A stretch of 64,000 bases of DNA from Coniferiporia sulphurascens (Eukaryota; Basidiomycota; Agaricomycetes; Hymenochaetales; Hymenochaetaceae): positions 186,001 to 250,000 of the forward strand of contig NBBA01000018.1 in NCBI GenBank assembly GCA_002794785.1, in the 5' to 3' direction. Below the pieces are notes generated by a model, which was given only the letters and a program-made list of their open reading frames with translations, was not told the origin of the DNA and did no database searches. Shown piece after piece: positions 12,801-23,902 of this stretch (its first letter is position 1; each line of letters opens with the position of its first letter). The position numbers and the translations under genes are program-made.

Positions 12801-13847
12801 ATGGGCCTCACCCGCCTAAAATCTTGCTGACTCGCCTCCCCTACATGTGCCACAGCAACGGATGCGGAGATTTTCTCCCTCACCTCCGTGCCTATGTGGG
12901 CCACACACCACCTCCGGGAACTACTGCCTGTCGCATCTGACATCTTCTTTCTGTCAGATTCGCTGATGGCACTCCACCCTATCCGCACATGGGCGCCAGT
13001 CCCAGGCACCCACCTCCTTCATCAATGGAAGGCTGGGGTCCAGACTCTCTTGGACTCATACCCAGAACTTTCCATGTATTTCGTATGGTGTCTGGGTCAC
13101 TCCGACATACCAGGGAATGAATGGGCCGACCACAAGGCCAAGTTCGCAACAAATCTCCCCCCGTCCTCCCTTGCCCCCTCTACCTCCGCCCTGAAGGAAG
13201 CCGCCGTCAACACCCTAATGGAACGGTGGTCTCTTTCTCTCACCTGCCCTCTGGCCTCAACAGCTGACAAGTACTTGGCTGTCAATGGCATCCCCTCCTG
13301 CAGACCACGGAAGCTACTCAACCAGTCGGTCAACCATCCCTGCCAGGAGCTCTCGGCAGTCGCCCAGGTCCTCTGTCGTGCCGGTCCCTACGGGGGCTAC
13401 TGGCTGAGCTTCGACTCAGTCTACTGGCGCAGACATGGCCTGATTTTGCATTGCAGGTGGCACAACCACCCCCCCTGGCCAGCCCAATCCACCACCCACG
13501 TCCTGGGCGGGTGTTGTACATTCCGACCATGGATCCGAAAGGTCTGGCCCCCCCGCAACCCACTTCCGACCCACTACACCGAGTGGGCCGATGAAAGCCA
13601 TCTCCAGGTTCTGCGCCGCTGGCTGAAATTGACCGGGCACCTGAACCGCCTCTCCGACTGCACCTCCGCCACCATCCACCTGGCCTTCGCCACGATGGAC
13701 TTAGAGGGGCACCCCACCGACGAAGATATGGACTTGGACCTCCTCTGGGATTACATGAGTCATATGCTTGGACACCATTCCCAGGACCTGGACCCGGCTC
13801 TCTTGGAGCTTTCAGGTACGCTTCCTCCCTTTTCCTCTACTCAGTGA
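9822..13847 (+). pseudogene. LINE-A ORF2: endonuclease, reverse transcriptase, RNase H; broken by stops
   Basis: The ~1,340-codon ORF2 holds an APE-like endonuclease at residues ~1-240 (ILQWN, IQEPPWY, VAGDFNCRHH, LSDHAML) and the RT at ~460-760 (GLSGIGY, YRPITLKETLGKLL, LVVDIQGFFD, GTPQGLPVSPILS, catalytic YVDD at ~11870). RNase H lies at ~970-1110 (FTDGSHMG, TATDAEIFSL, FLSDSLMAL, GHSDIPGNEWAD), and a Cys/His-rich end follows. The start overlaps the ORF1 stop. At least six in-frame TGA codons (near 10755, 10888, 11647, 12098, 12169 and 12828) interrupt it. Where a sister copy can be compared directly (10755, 11647, 12098, 12169) it reads CGA or encodes Arg, so the lesions look like C-to-T changes. 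Confidence 0.9.
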
Positions 13848-14163
13848 CTGCCTTTCGGACTCTCCTGTGTATGTCCCAGCCAGCGCTCTCACCCTCCCTT
13901 TCCAATTCTAAGTTACCCCTGTTACCTGCCCTCATCTGCTTGGTTTTGTCATAGCGATATGTATTCCTCTCCCTTTCTTTTCCTCTACTAATAGGGACCC
14001 TTCCCACCTTGGCACCCTTTGGGGAGCAGGGTCCCTGCCCAGTTTCATGTGTTGTGCAATGACGGGCACCTCTGTTGTTATGTAGTTAGGGCCCCCCCTT
14101 TGGGGGGGCAGCTTGTAATTATGTAATACTGCAGGAATAATAATTAAATAAATAAATAAAAAA
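13848..14163 (+). other. LINE-A 3' UTR with two stem-loops and A-rich tail
   Basis: The segment is conserved in all A copies. It contains a weak stem (GGCACCC...GGGGAGC, about 14010-14030) and a strong one (CCCCCCC TTT GGGGGGG, about 14093-14110), then TGTAATTATGTAATACTGCAGG and a (TAAA)n tail. LINE-B copies carry different sequence but matching hairpins at equivalent places. A structured 3' end is what a LINE RT is expected to recognise; that role is inferred. Confidence 0.6.
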
Positions 14164-14176
14164 CCCACCCTAGCCG

Positions 14177-14868
14177 GCACAGTCAACCTCCCATGTCCTC
14201 GGCAGCTGTGATACATTCCAGCCTTGGATACGATGTGTCTGGCCCAGAAGCGACCCCCTCCCTGTCCACCATTCTGAATGGGCAGATGAAAACCACCTCC
14301 TGGTCTTAAGACACTGGCTACGTCTCACAGGCCACCTCAACTGGATGTCCAACTGCATGGCTGGGGCAATTCGCCTCGCATTTGCAGCTATGGAACTGGA
14401 CAGACTCCCAACAGACAACAACCTGGACTTGGACACCCTCAGGGGCTACATGCGCAGGTTGCTCGGATCCAGGACTCAGGACGCGGACCCTGCCCTTTTG
14501 GAGCTCTCAGGTATGCTCCCCCCATTTCCCTCTGACTCTTGACTGCCATTCAGATTCCACACTGGTTTCTTCTATGGCACTTGCAGCCACTCCTTTCCTC
14601 TTCTAAGGGACTCCTTTATTTCCTGATCTCATCTCAACTTGGTTTGGTTCACTGAAGTCGCAATATGTATGCCTCCCTCTCTCTCCTTCCATTTATCCTT
14701 AATAGGGTGTGTAAGTCCACTAGGCCTCCTTCAGGAGGCATGCGCCCCGCCCAGTTTCACTTGATGAGTGATGACGGGTGCCTCAGTAGTTAAGTAGTGT
14801 ACAGGCGGCCCCTTCGGGGCCACAGGAGTATTGTGTAGCTCAGTAGGAATAATAAATAAAATTTAAAA
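14177..14868 (+). mobile_element. LINE-B copy 3, second segment with 3' UTR and tail
   Basis: This continues the ORF2 C-terminus of the segment ending at 7472 and encodes the last ~120 residues (to about 14541). The LINE-B 3' UTR then has hairpins GCCTCC TTCA GGAGGC (about 14725-14742) and GGCCCC TTCG GGGCC (about 14806-14821) and an A-rich tail. The two segments are in register once copy 4 and one duplication are removed. Confidence 0.8.
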
Positions 14869-15205
14869 AAACCCACCTAGAATGTGGGCGGTCATCTGTG
14901 TGGGCCATGGTGGGTGGTTGTGCCATCTGCAGTGGGAGATCAAGCCATGTCGGCACCAGTAGGTTGAGTCGAAGCTCAGCCAGTAGCCCCCATAGGGACC
15001 GGCACAGCAGAGGACTTGTGCCACTGCAGAGAGGTGATGGCAGGGGTGGTCTGCAGAGTGAGTAAGCAGTTTCCATGGGTGATGGGAGGGGATGCTGTGT
15101 ACTGCCAAATATTTGGAGGCGGTGGAGGTGAGAGGGCGGGCTAGCGACAGTGTCCACCGTTCAACCAGCATCTTGGTGGCCACTTCTTTAAGTGTGGATA
15201 TGGAG
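14869..15205 (-). mobile_element. LINE ORF2 fragment, minus strand
   Basis: About 340 bp encode the region between RNase H and the Cys/His tail on the minus strand (STLKEVATKMLVERW, then GPYGGYWLSFDSTYWC and CRWHNHPPWP). Both ends are truncated, one by the tail of copy 3 and one by the R-module chimera beginning at 15206. Confidence 0.75.
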
Positions 15206-15985
15206 GGTGACTGGGCACTTGTCCCATGACCTTGGTTCCTGAGTATTCCAGCTGTAATGGCTGTTTCTGAAGTGTGTGCCAGGGCATGGGAAAGGGCCTG
15301 CATGGAGTGTGCATCGGCTTTCCGGTGTGCTGAAGTGTAGTGTCTCGGGCTGTAGTGCTGTGGGATAGTTCCCTCTGTTGGCTTGAGAGGACTAAATCCT
15401 CCGTGGGTTCTAATGGGGGTAATTCCCATTCAGGCTTAAGTTGATTCCTTGACATGCAGTGGCGCTTCACATCACCAAGTGGGTACAGGGGGCGTGAGTC
15501 CAGGCGGCTGGGGGTGGTGGGGTAGTGCCTACGGCGCTGCGACCCTCACACTACACCTCTGGTGCATTGGGTAGCTCTAATCTCACCTTTAGGCCTGTGC
15601 GGTGTGAAGGACAGCGGGAGGGGTTTGTTGGGCCCCATATCCCAAGGAAGGTGCACATGTATGTTGGGCCCTGCAAGGGCGTCCTTTAGTCAGGCCCCGA
15701 CGCCACTCAGCCGCTTACACCAACTGGGACACTGCCAGGGTTTGGGTTGCCCCCACCATGCTCATCCGACCTTCTATCCTGCTTCGCTGGCTGGGAATAT
15801 GGTGGGATCCAGCCCTTACCTTCAAAGCCCACATGGAACACATGTGCTCCAAAGGCCTCTCCACCCTTGCCGCCCTCTGCATTCTCAGCAACACCAAATG
15901 CGGAATCTCAGCCCTCCTCCTCTGTCCTCATGTGGGGCGCTCTGGTCTGGTATCATGGCCAGCGCCAAAAAACCCTAGTAAGCCA
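15206..15985 (+). mobile_element. R-LINE chimera (copy c): R module 3' part joined to a LINE ORF2 piece
   Basis: 15206-15704 matches the second half of the noncoding R module seen at 20041-21876 and, inverted, at 16797-18059; it shares the segment around TTAAGTTGATTCC and the terminal segment near GCAAGGGCG. LINE ORF2 sequence starts at about 15705 (cf. 12040) and stops at 15985, where a minus-strand LINE tail begins. The joint lies at a different ORF2 point from the other chimeras. Confidence 0.6.
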
Positions 15986-18059
15986 TCTTTTTTTTATAAT
16001 TATAATTATAATTGTTATTCCTGCAGTATTACATAATTACAAGCTGCCCCCCCAAAGGGGGGGCCCTAACTACATAACAACAGAGGTGCCCGTCATCACA
16101 CAATGCATGAAACTGGGCAGGGACCCTGCTCCCCAAAGGGTGCCAAGGTGGGAAGGGTCCCTATTAGTAAAGGAGAAGAAAGGGAGAGGAATACATATCG
16201 CTACAACAAAACCAAGCAGGTGAGGGCAGGTACCAGGGGTAACTTAGAATTGGAAAGGGAGGGTGAGAGCGCCGGCCAGGACATACACAGGAGAGTCCAA
16301 AAGGCGATCACAGGGTGGAGGGAAAGGGAGGAAGCGCACCTGAAAGCTCCAAGAGAGCTGGGTCTGGGTCCTGGGAACGGTATCCAAGCATACGACTCAT
16401 GTAATCCCGGAGGAGGTCCAAGTCCATATCTTTGTTGGTCGGGTGTCCCTCCAACTCCATTGTGGCGAAGGCCAAGTGGATGGTGGTGGAGGTGTGGTCA
16501 GAGAGGCAGTTCATGTGTCCTGTCAGCTTAAGCCAGCGATGCAGGGCCTGAAGGCGGTTTTCGTCGGCCCACTCAGTGTGGTGGGTCGGAAGAGGGTCAT
16601 GGGGGGGCCAGACCTTACAGATCCATGGCCAGAAAGTATGGCAACTGCCCATGACATGGGCAGTGGATTGAGCGGGCCAGGGGGGGTGGTTGTGCCATCG
16701 GCAGTGCGAAATCAGACCATGCCTGTGTTGGTAGACTGAGTCAAAGCTCAGCCAGTAGCCCCCATAGGGACCGGCATGGCAGAGGATCTGGGCCAGAATT
16801 AAGAGCACCCTTGCAGGACTCAAACAACATGTGTACCTTCCTCAGGATATGCAGCCGACCAAAACTGCTCCCGCTGTCCTCTACAACATATGGGCGCTAT
16901 ATTGGAGCACTAGGGTAGGGCGTGCCACGCCAGGAGGCCACCCCGGGTGAAGGTCGCAGCGCCATAGGCACTACTCCACCCATATGGAATGACCCCCCTA
17001 CCCTACACATTCCCTCCCCGACCATAGAGGTCCTGTAGAGTACCGCTGCGCTTCTGGGAATCAACTTAAGCCTGTAGTGGGAATTACCCCCACATGAACC
17101 AATGGAGGATTTAGTCCTCTGGAGCCACTGGGGGGAACTCTCCCACAGTGCTACGGCCCGAGACACTACACTTCAGTGCGCCGGGATGCCGATGCACACT
17201 CCATGCAGGCCCTTTCCCGTGCCCTGGCACACGCTTCAGAAACAGCCATTACAGCCGGAATACTCAGGAACCGAGGTCATGGGACAAGCGCCCAGTCAAC
17301 CCCCAGCCCCACTTCTGGATCCGTGATCGTACCAGGATCTCCGTCTCGCAGACCCGACCCCGGTGGCAAAGCCGTCCCAGGGAGTAAGGGCTACTAACCA
17401 CCTCAAGAGGGTCCAACCCGCCCAAGAGGCCCATGGTGCCCTGTCGCTTTTCAGCGTCAGGTGGTTCTTACCACCACACCATGTATTATGAGCCCCCTAT
17501 CTCCTCTTAGCACAACATGCCGTCATCAGAGACCCTTTCGGGAATTTGGGGGGGCAGTTTTTGATTTGTCATGCCAGGGACAGCGCGGGCCCCAAGGTAC
17601 CCAGAAGGGCATTGCTCAGCACCCGAAGGCGTGATCCGAGTTGCCCCAAACCAAGATCTCCCGACTGAAGCTGCCTGCTGTGAGGCAGGGGGTTTCCCCC
17701 CCCCCTGTGAGGACGTTAATGTCATGTCCCCCCCCGCCGAGCCCACATACAATGCAGGCCCAACGAGCACGCCACCCCGAGAGGACAGCGCAGACGCCAG
17801 AAGGATTACAAGCTCACCGAGAGTCCAACCAGTAGCAACATTTTCGACAGGTTGCTAAGACCACCAGCGAGCTCCACACCTGTTCCCCACCGTGTTACAG
17901 CAACTGACAACCAACCCCGGCACACCAGGGTGAGTCGGAACCTTCTCTCGTATGATGCCCAGTCCCAAAGAGTCCAGACAAGGTTGGGTAGCTGCGACTT
18001 CCCCCAGCTGACCCCAGTTGCAAAACCAAGATGGTGGTGGTAAGAGGACAAGAAGGATG
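15986..18059 (-). mobile_element. R-LINE chimera (copy b): complete R module plus truncated LINE-A 3' end
   Basis: On the minus strand this element reads R (18059 to 16797, starting CATCCTTCTTG), then LINE-A ORF2 C-terminus from about 16796, then the 3' UTR and a T-run at 15986 marking the A-rich tail. R is 1,263 bp here and has no convincing coding frame. R ends at the same place (...CTCTTAATTCTGG) as in the copy at 20041, but the LINE part begins at a different point. That is the pattern expected from template switching during LINE reverse transcription. I cannot see a clear target duplication for this copy. Confidence 0.7.
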
Positions 18060-18200
18060 TCTCATTGGTAGGGTGTCCATCGAGTTCCATCGCAGCAAAG
18101 GCCAAGCGGATGGCTCCTGAGGCTCTGTCAGAGAGGCGGTTCAGGTGCCCCATTAGCCTGAGCCAGCGGTGCAGAACCAGGATAAGGTTTTCCTCAGCCC
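18060..18200 (-). mobile_element. Short LINE ORF2 fragment, minus strand
   Basis: About 140 bp on the minus strand encode the ORF2 C-terminal segment LTGHLNRLSDRASGAIRLAFAAMELDGHPT, seen in pieces elsewhere. It is wedged between the 5' end of chimera b and the 5' end of LINE-B copy 7. Confidence 0.7.
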
Positions 18201-19509
18201 TGACCAGTAACCACCATCATCTCACTAGTGTGGGCAGCTAAAACTCCCCCATGTCAGATTACCATGGTGCCCTTCATCACACAAGACCCTCTGTCCCCTC
18301 ATCCTCATTGGCTAGCCTAGCCGCCGCAAGGGCCACCGAGACGGCTGCCAACCTGGCCGCTGAAGCTCTCGTTGCTGCTCAATGCAAAACGACCCCCATA
18401 CCCTATGCCCAGCCCACCGCCCAGACCCCCACCCCGGAATCGTCGCCAGACGCCCTCTGCCTCACTCCCTCCCCTGCTATTGGCATCTCAAATGCGGCCT
18501 TCACCAGCATGTTCAATCAGTTCAGTAGCCGCCCCCCATCTGCCGCATCCAACGCTGTCAAGCCACATGAGTATGACACTGGCCATGATGAGGACTACCT
18601 CCCTGATGCAGACCCCCCCCACCAGACACCCTCACCCGCCGCTTCACAAAAGCGGGATGCAACAGCCCTGTCGCCCCACACCCCTCACCCCCACCCAAGC
18701 ATGGCCCGCAGCCCACTGGATGGATTCCTGGACACCATCACCAACCTGTGCTCTGGCTACTTCGAAGCTGTGGCCAACACCGCCCCCAGCGAAAGCCAGA
18801 ACAAGCGGCAGCACAACTCCTTGGGCAGACAGCTTACGTCTCACTCAAGGCACTTGACGCCCTTCACAGGGCCAGGAAGGATGACCTCCACCCAACACGG
18901 GCAATGTTCGACATGATTGTTGCCTACCAGCACACAGGGGAGGGAGGTTTTGACCTCCCATACCCCTTCCAGCCAGCTCGCCCCCAGGAAAGGCCCCCAG
19001 TCACCACCCGGACCCCTGGCACCAACCCCATGTCCCTGGAGATGAAGGCACTGACCGATGTGGTCAAACGCCTGACTACTGATGTGGCTTCTATTTCCCA
19101 TCAGATGTCCTCTCTCAGCTCCAGGCCTGCCCCCCGACAACAGCAGCAGCAACAGCAACAGCCCACCCCCCAAGTGACAATTCCAGCCACTCCCACCTCC
19201 TATGCCCAGGTGGCTGCAGCAGCAGCCCCCCCAACATCCACCAACCCCACCCCAGTGGCACCCACTGCTGGGACGGTCATCAACCCAGCACAGGAGAAGA
19301 AGAAGAAGTGCACATGGCAGGTGCCCCCCCCTCCCATGATGTATGCCAAGGACCCAACACTGGTCCTCTCACCAGTCACCGGCCTCTCGGCACACCTCCA
19401 GAAACCCGCCATGGTCCTCACAAAAATTGCACGTGATTTCTTTGCCTCCCTCCTGACAGCAGACCAAGTTACAGTGCTCTCCTCTTCATTCAATGTGAAG
19501 GGGAACCTT

Positions 19510-19773
19510 TTTTTTTTTTTTTTTAAATTATTATTATTCCTGCAGTATTACATAATTACAAGCTGCCCCCCTGAAGGGGGGGCCCTAACTACATAACAAC
19601 AGAGGCGCCCGTCATTGCACAATGCACGAAACTGGGTGGGGACCCTGCTCCCCAAAGGGTGCCAAGGTGGGGAGGGTCCCTATTAGTAAAGGAGAAGAAA
19701 GGGAGAGGAATACATATCGCTATGACAAAACCAAGCAGATGAGGGCAGGCAACAGGGGTAACTTAGAATTGGA
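19510..19773 (-). mobile_element. LINE-A 3' UTR insertion, 264 bp, heavily 5'-truncated
   Basis: The T-run at the left edge is the A-rich tail read backwards, followed by the LINE-A 3' UTR with its hairpin. It is flanked by AAGGGGAACCTT at 19498-19509 and 19774-19785. Only the last ~260 bp of a LINE-A are present, so reverse transcription stopped early. Confidence 0.9.
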
Positions 19774-20040
19774 AAGGGGAACCTTGTAACCATGTTTGCC
19801 CAATGCCCATACTCGGCTAACCTGTCCACAGCCACGATCATTGACCGGCATGCAGACGCCTTTTCGCACCATATGTGTGACAGGTGCACCACCAAGGGGG
19901 CTGAGGCCCCCAAGGTCTTCCAACTAACCCCCTCCTGTGTTCAGCCCAGGTCCTCCCTGTGCATCTCTATGGTGCCCTGTAAGGACTATCACTTCGGCCA
20001 AAATGAGCACACCATATCCAAGGCCGTCCTCCTGGCAGAA

Positions 20041-22386
20041 CATCCTTCTTGTCCTCTTACCACCACCATCTCTGGTTTTCACTGGGGGTCATCTGGGGGT
20101 TCATCGCAGCAACCAATGCTCTGGTCTGGTATTCTACTGGGTTGACATGAGAGAAGGTTCCCGACTGCACACCTTTTATAAAGGAGTGCTGCTCACTGGT
20201 CGCTGAGGTGCTGTAGCGGCATCGTCAGATGGCACGAAAGGGGCTCACACCTGCCAGGGGGCATGCAACCCGTCATTAACATCGCAATGGGGGGGGATGG
20301 CTCAGTGAGTACCAAGATCCTTTCTCACGTCTGCTGTGCTCTCTTGGGGCATGGTGCTCGGCGGCGCAAGGGGCACATGCCTGCCAGTCGGGGGGGGACA
20401 CAACGTTAACGTCCCCACACCTGCGTGGGGGGGGTAACCCTCTGCCCTTCAGTGGTCGGCTTTGGTCGGGAGACCTTGGGTTCAGGGAAACTCGGATCTG
20501 ACCTTCGGGTTGGGACTAAAAAATTCCTGGGGCCGCATTGTCCCTGGCAAGACAAACCATAAAAACTGCTGCCCCAAACCCCGAAAGGGTCTCTGATGAC
20601 AGCACTAGTTGCTATAAGGAGATAGGGGCTTCATAACACATGGCATTGTGGTAAGAACCAGCCAATGCGAAAGCGACAGGCCACCATGGACCTTTTGGGG
20701 GGGTGTGGCTGGCCCTAGCCCTTTTGAGGGTAGGCGTTGGTGCCCCCCGAGAGGTGGTTAGTCAAGCGGACTCCCTGGCAACCTCGGAAGAGATAGGCTG
20801 GGGTCCAAGCCTCTGGCGACATGTCAACTCTGGTATGCCACGGATCCAGAAGCGGGCCTTGTGCCTGAGTATTCCCCTTCGGGGCTCTGAAGCGTGTGCC
20901 AGGGAACAGGAAACTCCAGGGGGGCCTAGGAAACCCCTCCATTATGGAGCGAGCTGTAGCGGTGGGGGATAGTTCCTTCCACTGGCTCCAGAGCACTAAA
21001 TCTGGCATGGGTGCATGTAGGAGTAAGTCCTATTGTGTGCTTAAGTTGATTCCCAGAAATGAGCGGCACTCTACAATGGAAAGCAGGGTAAGGGGGGGAA
21101 TGTGTAGGGTAGGGGGGGCACCCAATGGGTGGGGTAGTGCCTACAGCACCGCGACCCCCACTCGGAATGTCTCCCTGGCATGGCACACCCTTCCCAATCC
21201 AGCGCATCATAGAGGACAGCGTGTCGGGTGTAAGTCCTACCGGTCAGGCTTCTGTTACAATTTTTCCTTCCATTTCCCTTACTGCGCTGACTCACTTCCT
21301 CTTCATCATCATCAGTCAGCGCAACTCCCCCATTTCTCTACCTTACTCATCCCCATTCACCTCGCGCCATAAGACGCCATGATGACGCCTTATTGCACCA
21401 CCATGATGTGCTTTGCCTACTGATCACCGTACTTGTATTACCAAGGCATTCCTTGAGTTTCCATGACCTTCCATAGTCTGGTAAACACACCTAACCAAGT
21501 CGCTACAGTAGCAAACACATAGAGTAGTATATAAGCATGTAACTTCAGTAGCACAAGCCCTAAGCTTGTGCTCTTTGTTCATACAAGCCCATTATCTGCT
21601 ACTACCAATCTACTGTGTGCCTTTTGGCCAATAGCCGCTTCATCGTAACCCGACTACCTATAGAAGCCCATCGTGTCCACATCGCCAATCAGGAAGCCCC
21701 ATCAATGATCATCCCTCGACTTACGACATCTAGGAAGCCCCGTTGCCGTACCATCAGTCCCGACGATCAGGAAGCACCGACATCGATCACCGCGTAACCG
21801 TTGAGCTTAACAGCTTCTATGTCACGAGGAAGGTGCATGCGTAGTGGGGCCCCGCAAGGGCGCTCTTTAATTCTGGCACCTCCGCCACCATCCGCTTGGC
21901 CTTCGCCGCAATGGAGTTGGAGGGACACCCGACCGATGAAGATATGGACTTGGACCTCCTCCAGGATTACATGAGTCGTATGCTTGGACACTGTTCCCAG
22001 GACCTGGACCCGGCTCTCTTGGAGCTTTCAGGTGTGCTTCCTCCCTTTCCCTCCACTCTGTGATCGCCTTTTGGACTCTCCTGCATATGTCCCAGCTGGC
22101 ACTCTCGCCCTCCCTTTCCAATTCTAAGTTACCCCTGTTACCTGCCCTCACCTGCTTGGTTTCATTGTAGCGATATGTATTCCTCTCCCTTTCTTCTCCT
22201 TTACTAATAGGGACCCTTCCCACCTTGGCACCCTTTGGGGAGCAGGGTCCCTGCCCAGTTTCATGCATTGTGCAATGACGGGTGCCTCCGTTGTTATGTA
22301 GTTAGGGCCCCCCCTTTGGGGGGGCAGCTTGTAATTATGTAATACTGCAGGAATAATTAAAATAAAATAAAATAAAATAAAATAAA
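20041..22386 (+). mobile_element. R-LINE chimera (copy a), complete, with 15-bp target duplication
   Basis: The insertion is bounded by GTCCTCCTGGCAGAA at 20026-20040 and 22387-22401. It begins with the R module (CATCCTTCTTGTCCTC...), ~1.27 kb when the solo LTR at 21253-21812 is left out, ending near 21876 at ...CTTTAATTCTGG. The rest is the last ~190 codons-worth of LINE-A ORF2 plus the 3' UTR and an (ATAAA)n tail. The duplication encloses both parts, so R and the LINE end were inserted together as one cDNA. R has no coding frame I would defend and is poor in similarity to LINE ORFs. Its first ~35 bases resemble the LINE-A 5' UTR. Confidence 0.85.
21253..21812 (+). mobile_element. Solo LTR, family S (560 bp)
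   Basis: The termini are TGTTAC...TTAACA and the flanks are GCTTC at 21248-21252 and 21813-21817. A TATA-like box (TATATAAG, 21528-21535) is followed by a GC-poor segment with AAGCTTGTGCTC, shared with the copies at 50312, 55525 and 56191. There is no internal region, so it is a solo LTR left by recombination. It sits inside the R module of chimera a. Confidence 0.9.
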
Positions 22387-23902
22387 GTCCTCCTGGCAGA
22401 AGTCATGAATAACCTGTCACTCCGCCTCCTGGACTTCGTCGTAGCCCCCCACTTCGCAGCAACACCGGATCACCTGCCCTCCCTGAGTAAGTGCCCGGTT
22501 GCCTTCTCCTTTGTTGACCTGGATGGATCCATACAGGAGCGCCTCCTTAAGCGCCCACGTGTTTGGCTCTTCGGCTCATCCCTCCACCTCTCTGTCCCTC
22601 TGGTTTGCCCCAGCCTCACCCAATGTGAGCGCTGTCAAGGCCTTGGACATGGGACCAAGGGGTGCCATGCTCAAGCCTGCTGTGCAGACTGCAGGGGTAA
22701 TCACCTTACCCACAACCACCACAAGAACTGTGCCCACTGTGCCTCAGATGCTGTGGCTGAAGTGGACCCATGCCCCCACCCGCACTATTGCAGAAACTGC
22801 AAAGGCGACCACCCTGCCACCCTGCCGTCCTGCCCCAGCAAAAAGCGATACCGCCAAATCCTGGAGGCACTTGAGGGTGAACCCATCCTTGAACAGATGG
22901 AGGAGTCATGATTGGAAACATCTCTGTCATGCAGTGGAATGCCGCCCACTCACTAGTGGTGATCAATTCCCTTATTCCCCTCTTAGCTGACAGCCCCTCT
23001 CCCCTGCATCTAATTCTTATCCAGGAACCACCCTGGTATCAAATAGGCCTGCAACCCTCCCTCACTGACACTGCCGGCACCCCAGTATTCAATGTCCCCA
23101 ACATCCCGGGCTACACACTGGTTCTACCCCCAGACTCCCGACCTTGGGTAGTAATGTATGTGGCACACTCCCTCCCTCCAACCTCTTGGTCAGTACTCGG
23201 CACCGCCTCCCAGGGCACCGACGTCCTCACTGTGGAAATCCAATCCTCCCTCACGGTACAGGTGTGCAACTACTATGGTATGTCACCCCCAGACCACATT
23301 GGGGCCCCACCACAATACCCAGGTGAGTCTTTCCTCTTCTCGCTCCCCTCGGCAATAGCCACCACCCTCCTCATGGCAGGCGACTTCAACCGTCACCACC
23401 CCACATGGTCCAAACTCTCCGCCTCACAGCCAGAGGAATTGAGGGCACAACCCCTCAACGACTTTTTCCGTGGGCACGGCCTAGCGCCTGCCCATTTACC
23501 TGACTCTGACTTGAGGCCTGATGGCAATCGCCTGAGGTGCCCCATAGACATGATCTGGGCCCCCCCCTCCATTAACCCTGATGCCATCTTGGACTCGGCC
23601 ACCTCTGACCATTCACCACTGTCGGACCATGCAATATTACGCTGGTCCATTCCTTTCCAGCCCCCACCTCTGGTCCTCAAGACCCGCTGGCTGCTACCAG
23701 CCAACAAGGAGGAGTGGACTGACATCGCCTTCCCTCTCCTAGACCTCGCCTTCGACATCCCAGTCGGCAACACCACCACCCTGGATGACAAAGCAGATGC
23801 TGTGGTGAAAGCCATGATAGCAGCCCTCGAGCCATTCACCTGCCTCTCGAAACCATTGAAAACGGAGGTCCCATGGTGGACGCCAACATGCAAAAGCCTG
23901 CT

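Larger units (their letters stand above)
7473..14163 (+). mobile_element. Full-length LINE-A copy 4 (6.7 kb)
   Basis: This is the reference copy for the LINE-A subfamily. It has a 5' UTR starting CATCCTTC, ORF1 (7531-9822), ORF2 (9822-13847), a 316-bp 3' UTR with hairpins and a (TAAA)n tail ending at 14163. It is flanked by a 13-bp duplication and inserted in LINE-B copy 3. An unrelated 259-bp insertion lies inside ORF1. Both ORFs are broken, ORF2 mostly by TGA codons where related copies read CGA, so the copy is full length but dead. Confidence 0.9.
18251..22911 (+). pseudogene. LINE-B ORF1, interrupted by two insertions
   Basis: The start ATG follows the shared 5' UTR, and here the N-terminus is open (MSDYHGALHHTRPS), unlike LINE-A. 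Order of parts: Ala/Pro-rich N-terminus; a frame change near 18850; a Gln run (about 19138-19160); the conserved MYAKDPTLVLSP block; then three Cys/His knuckles (CERCQGLGHGTKGC, about 22630-22670). Two insertions (19510-19773 and 20041-22386) split the gene. The stop overlaps the ORF2 start as ATGA at 22908-22911. Confidence 0.85.

Noticed and set aside
20295..20330. tRNA-like A-box (TGGCTCAGTGAG...) in the R module, hinting at a SINE
   Set aside because: No fitting B-box at the right distance and no cloverleaf; the equivalent bases at 59050 are not conserved as a box.
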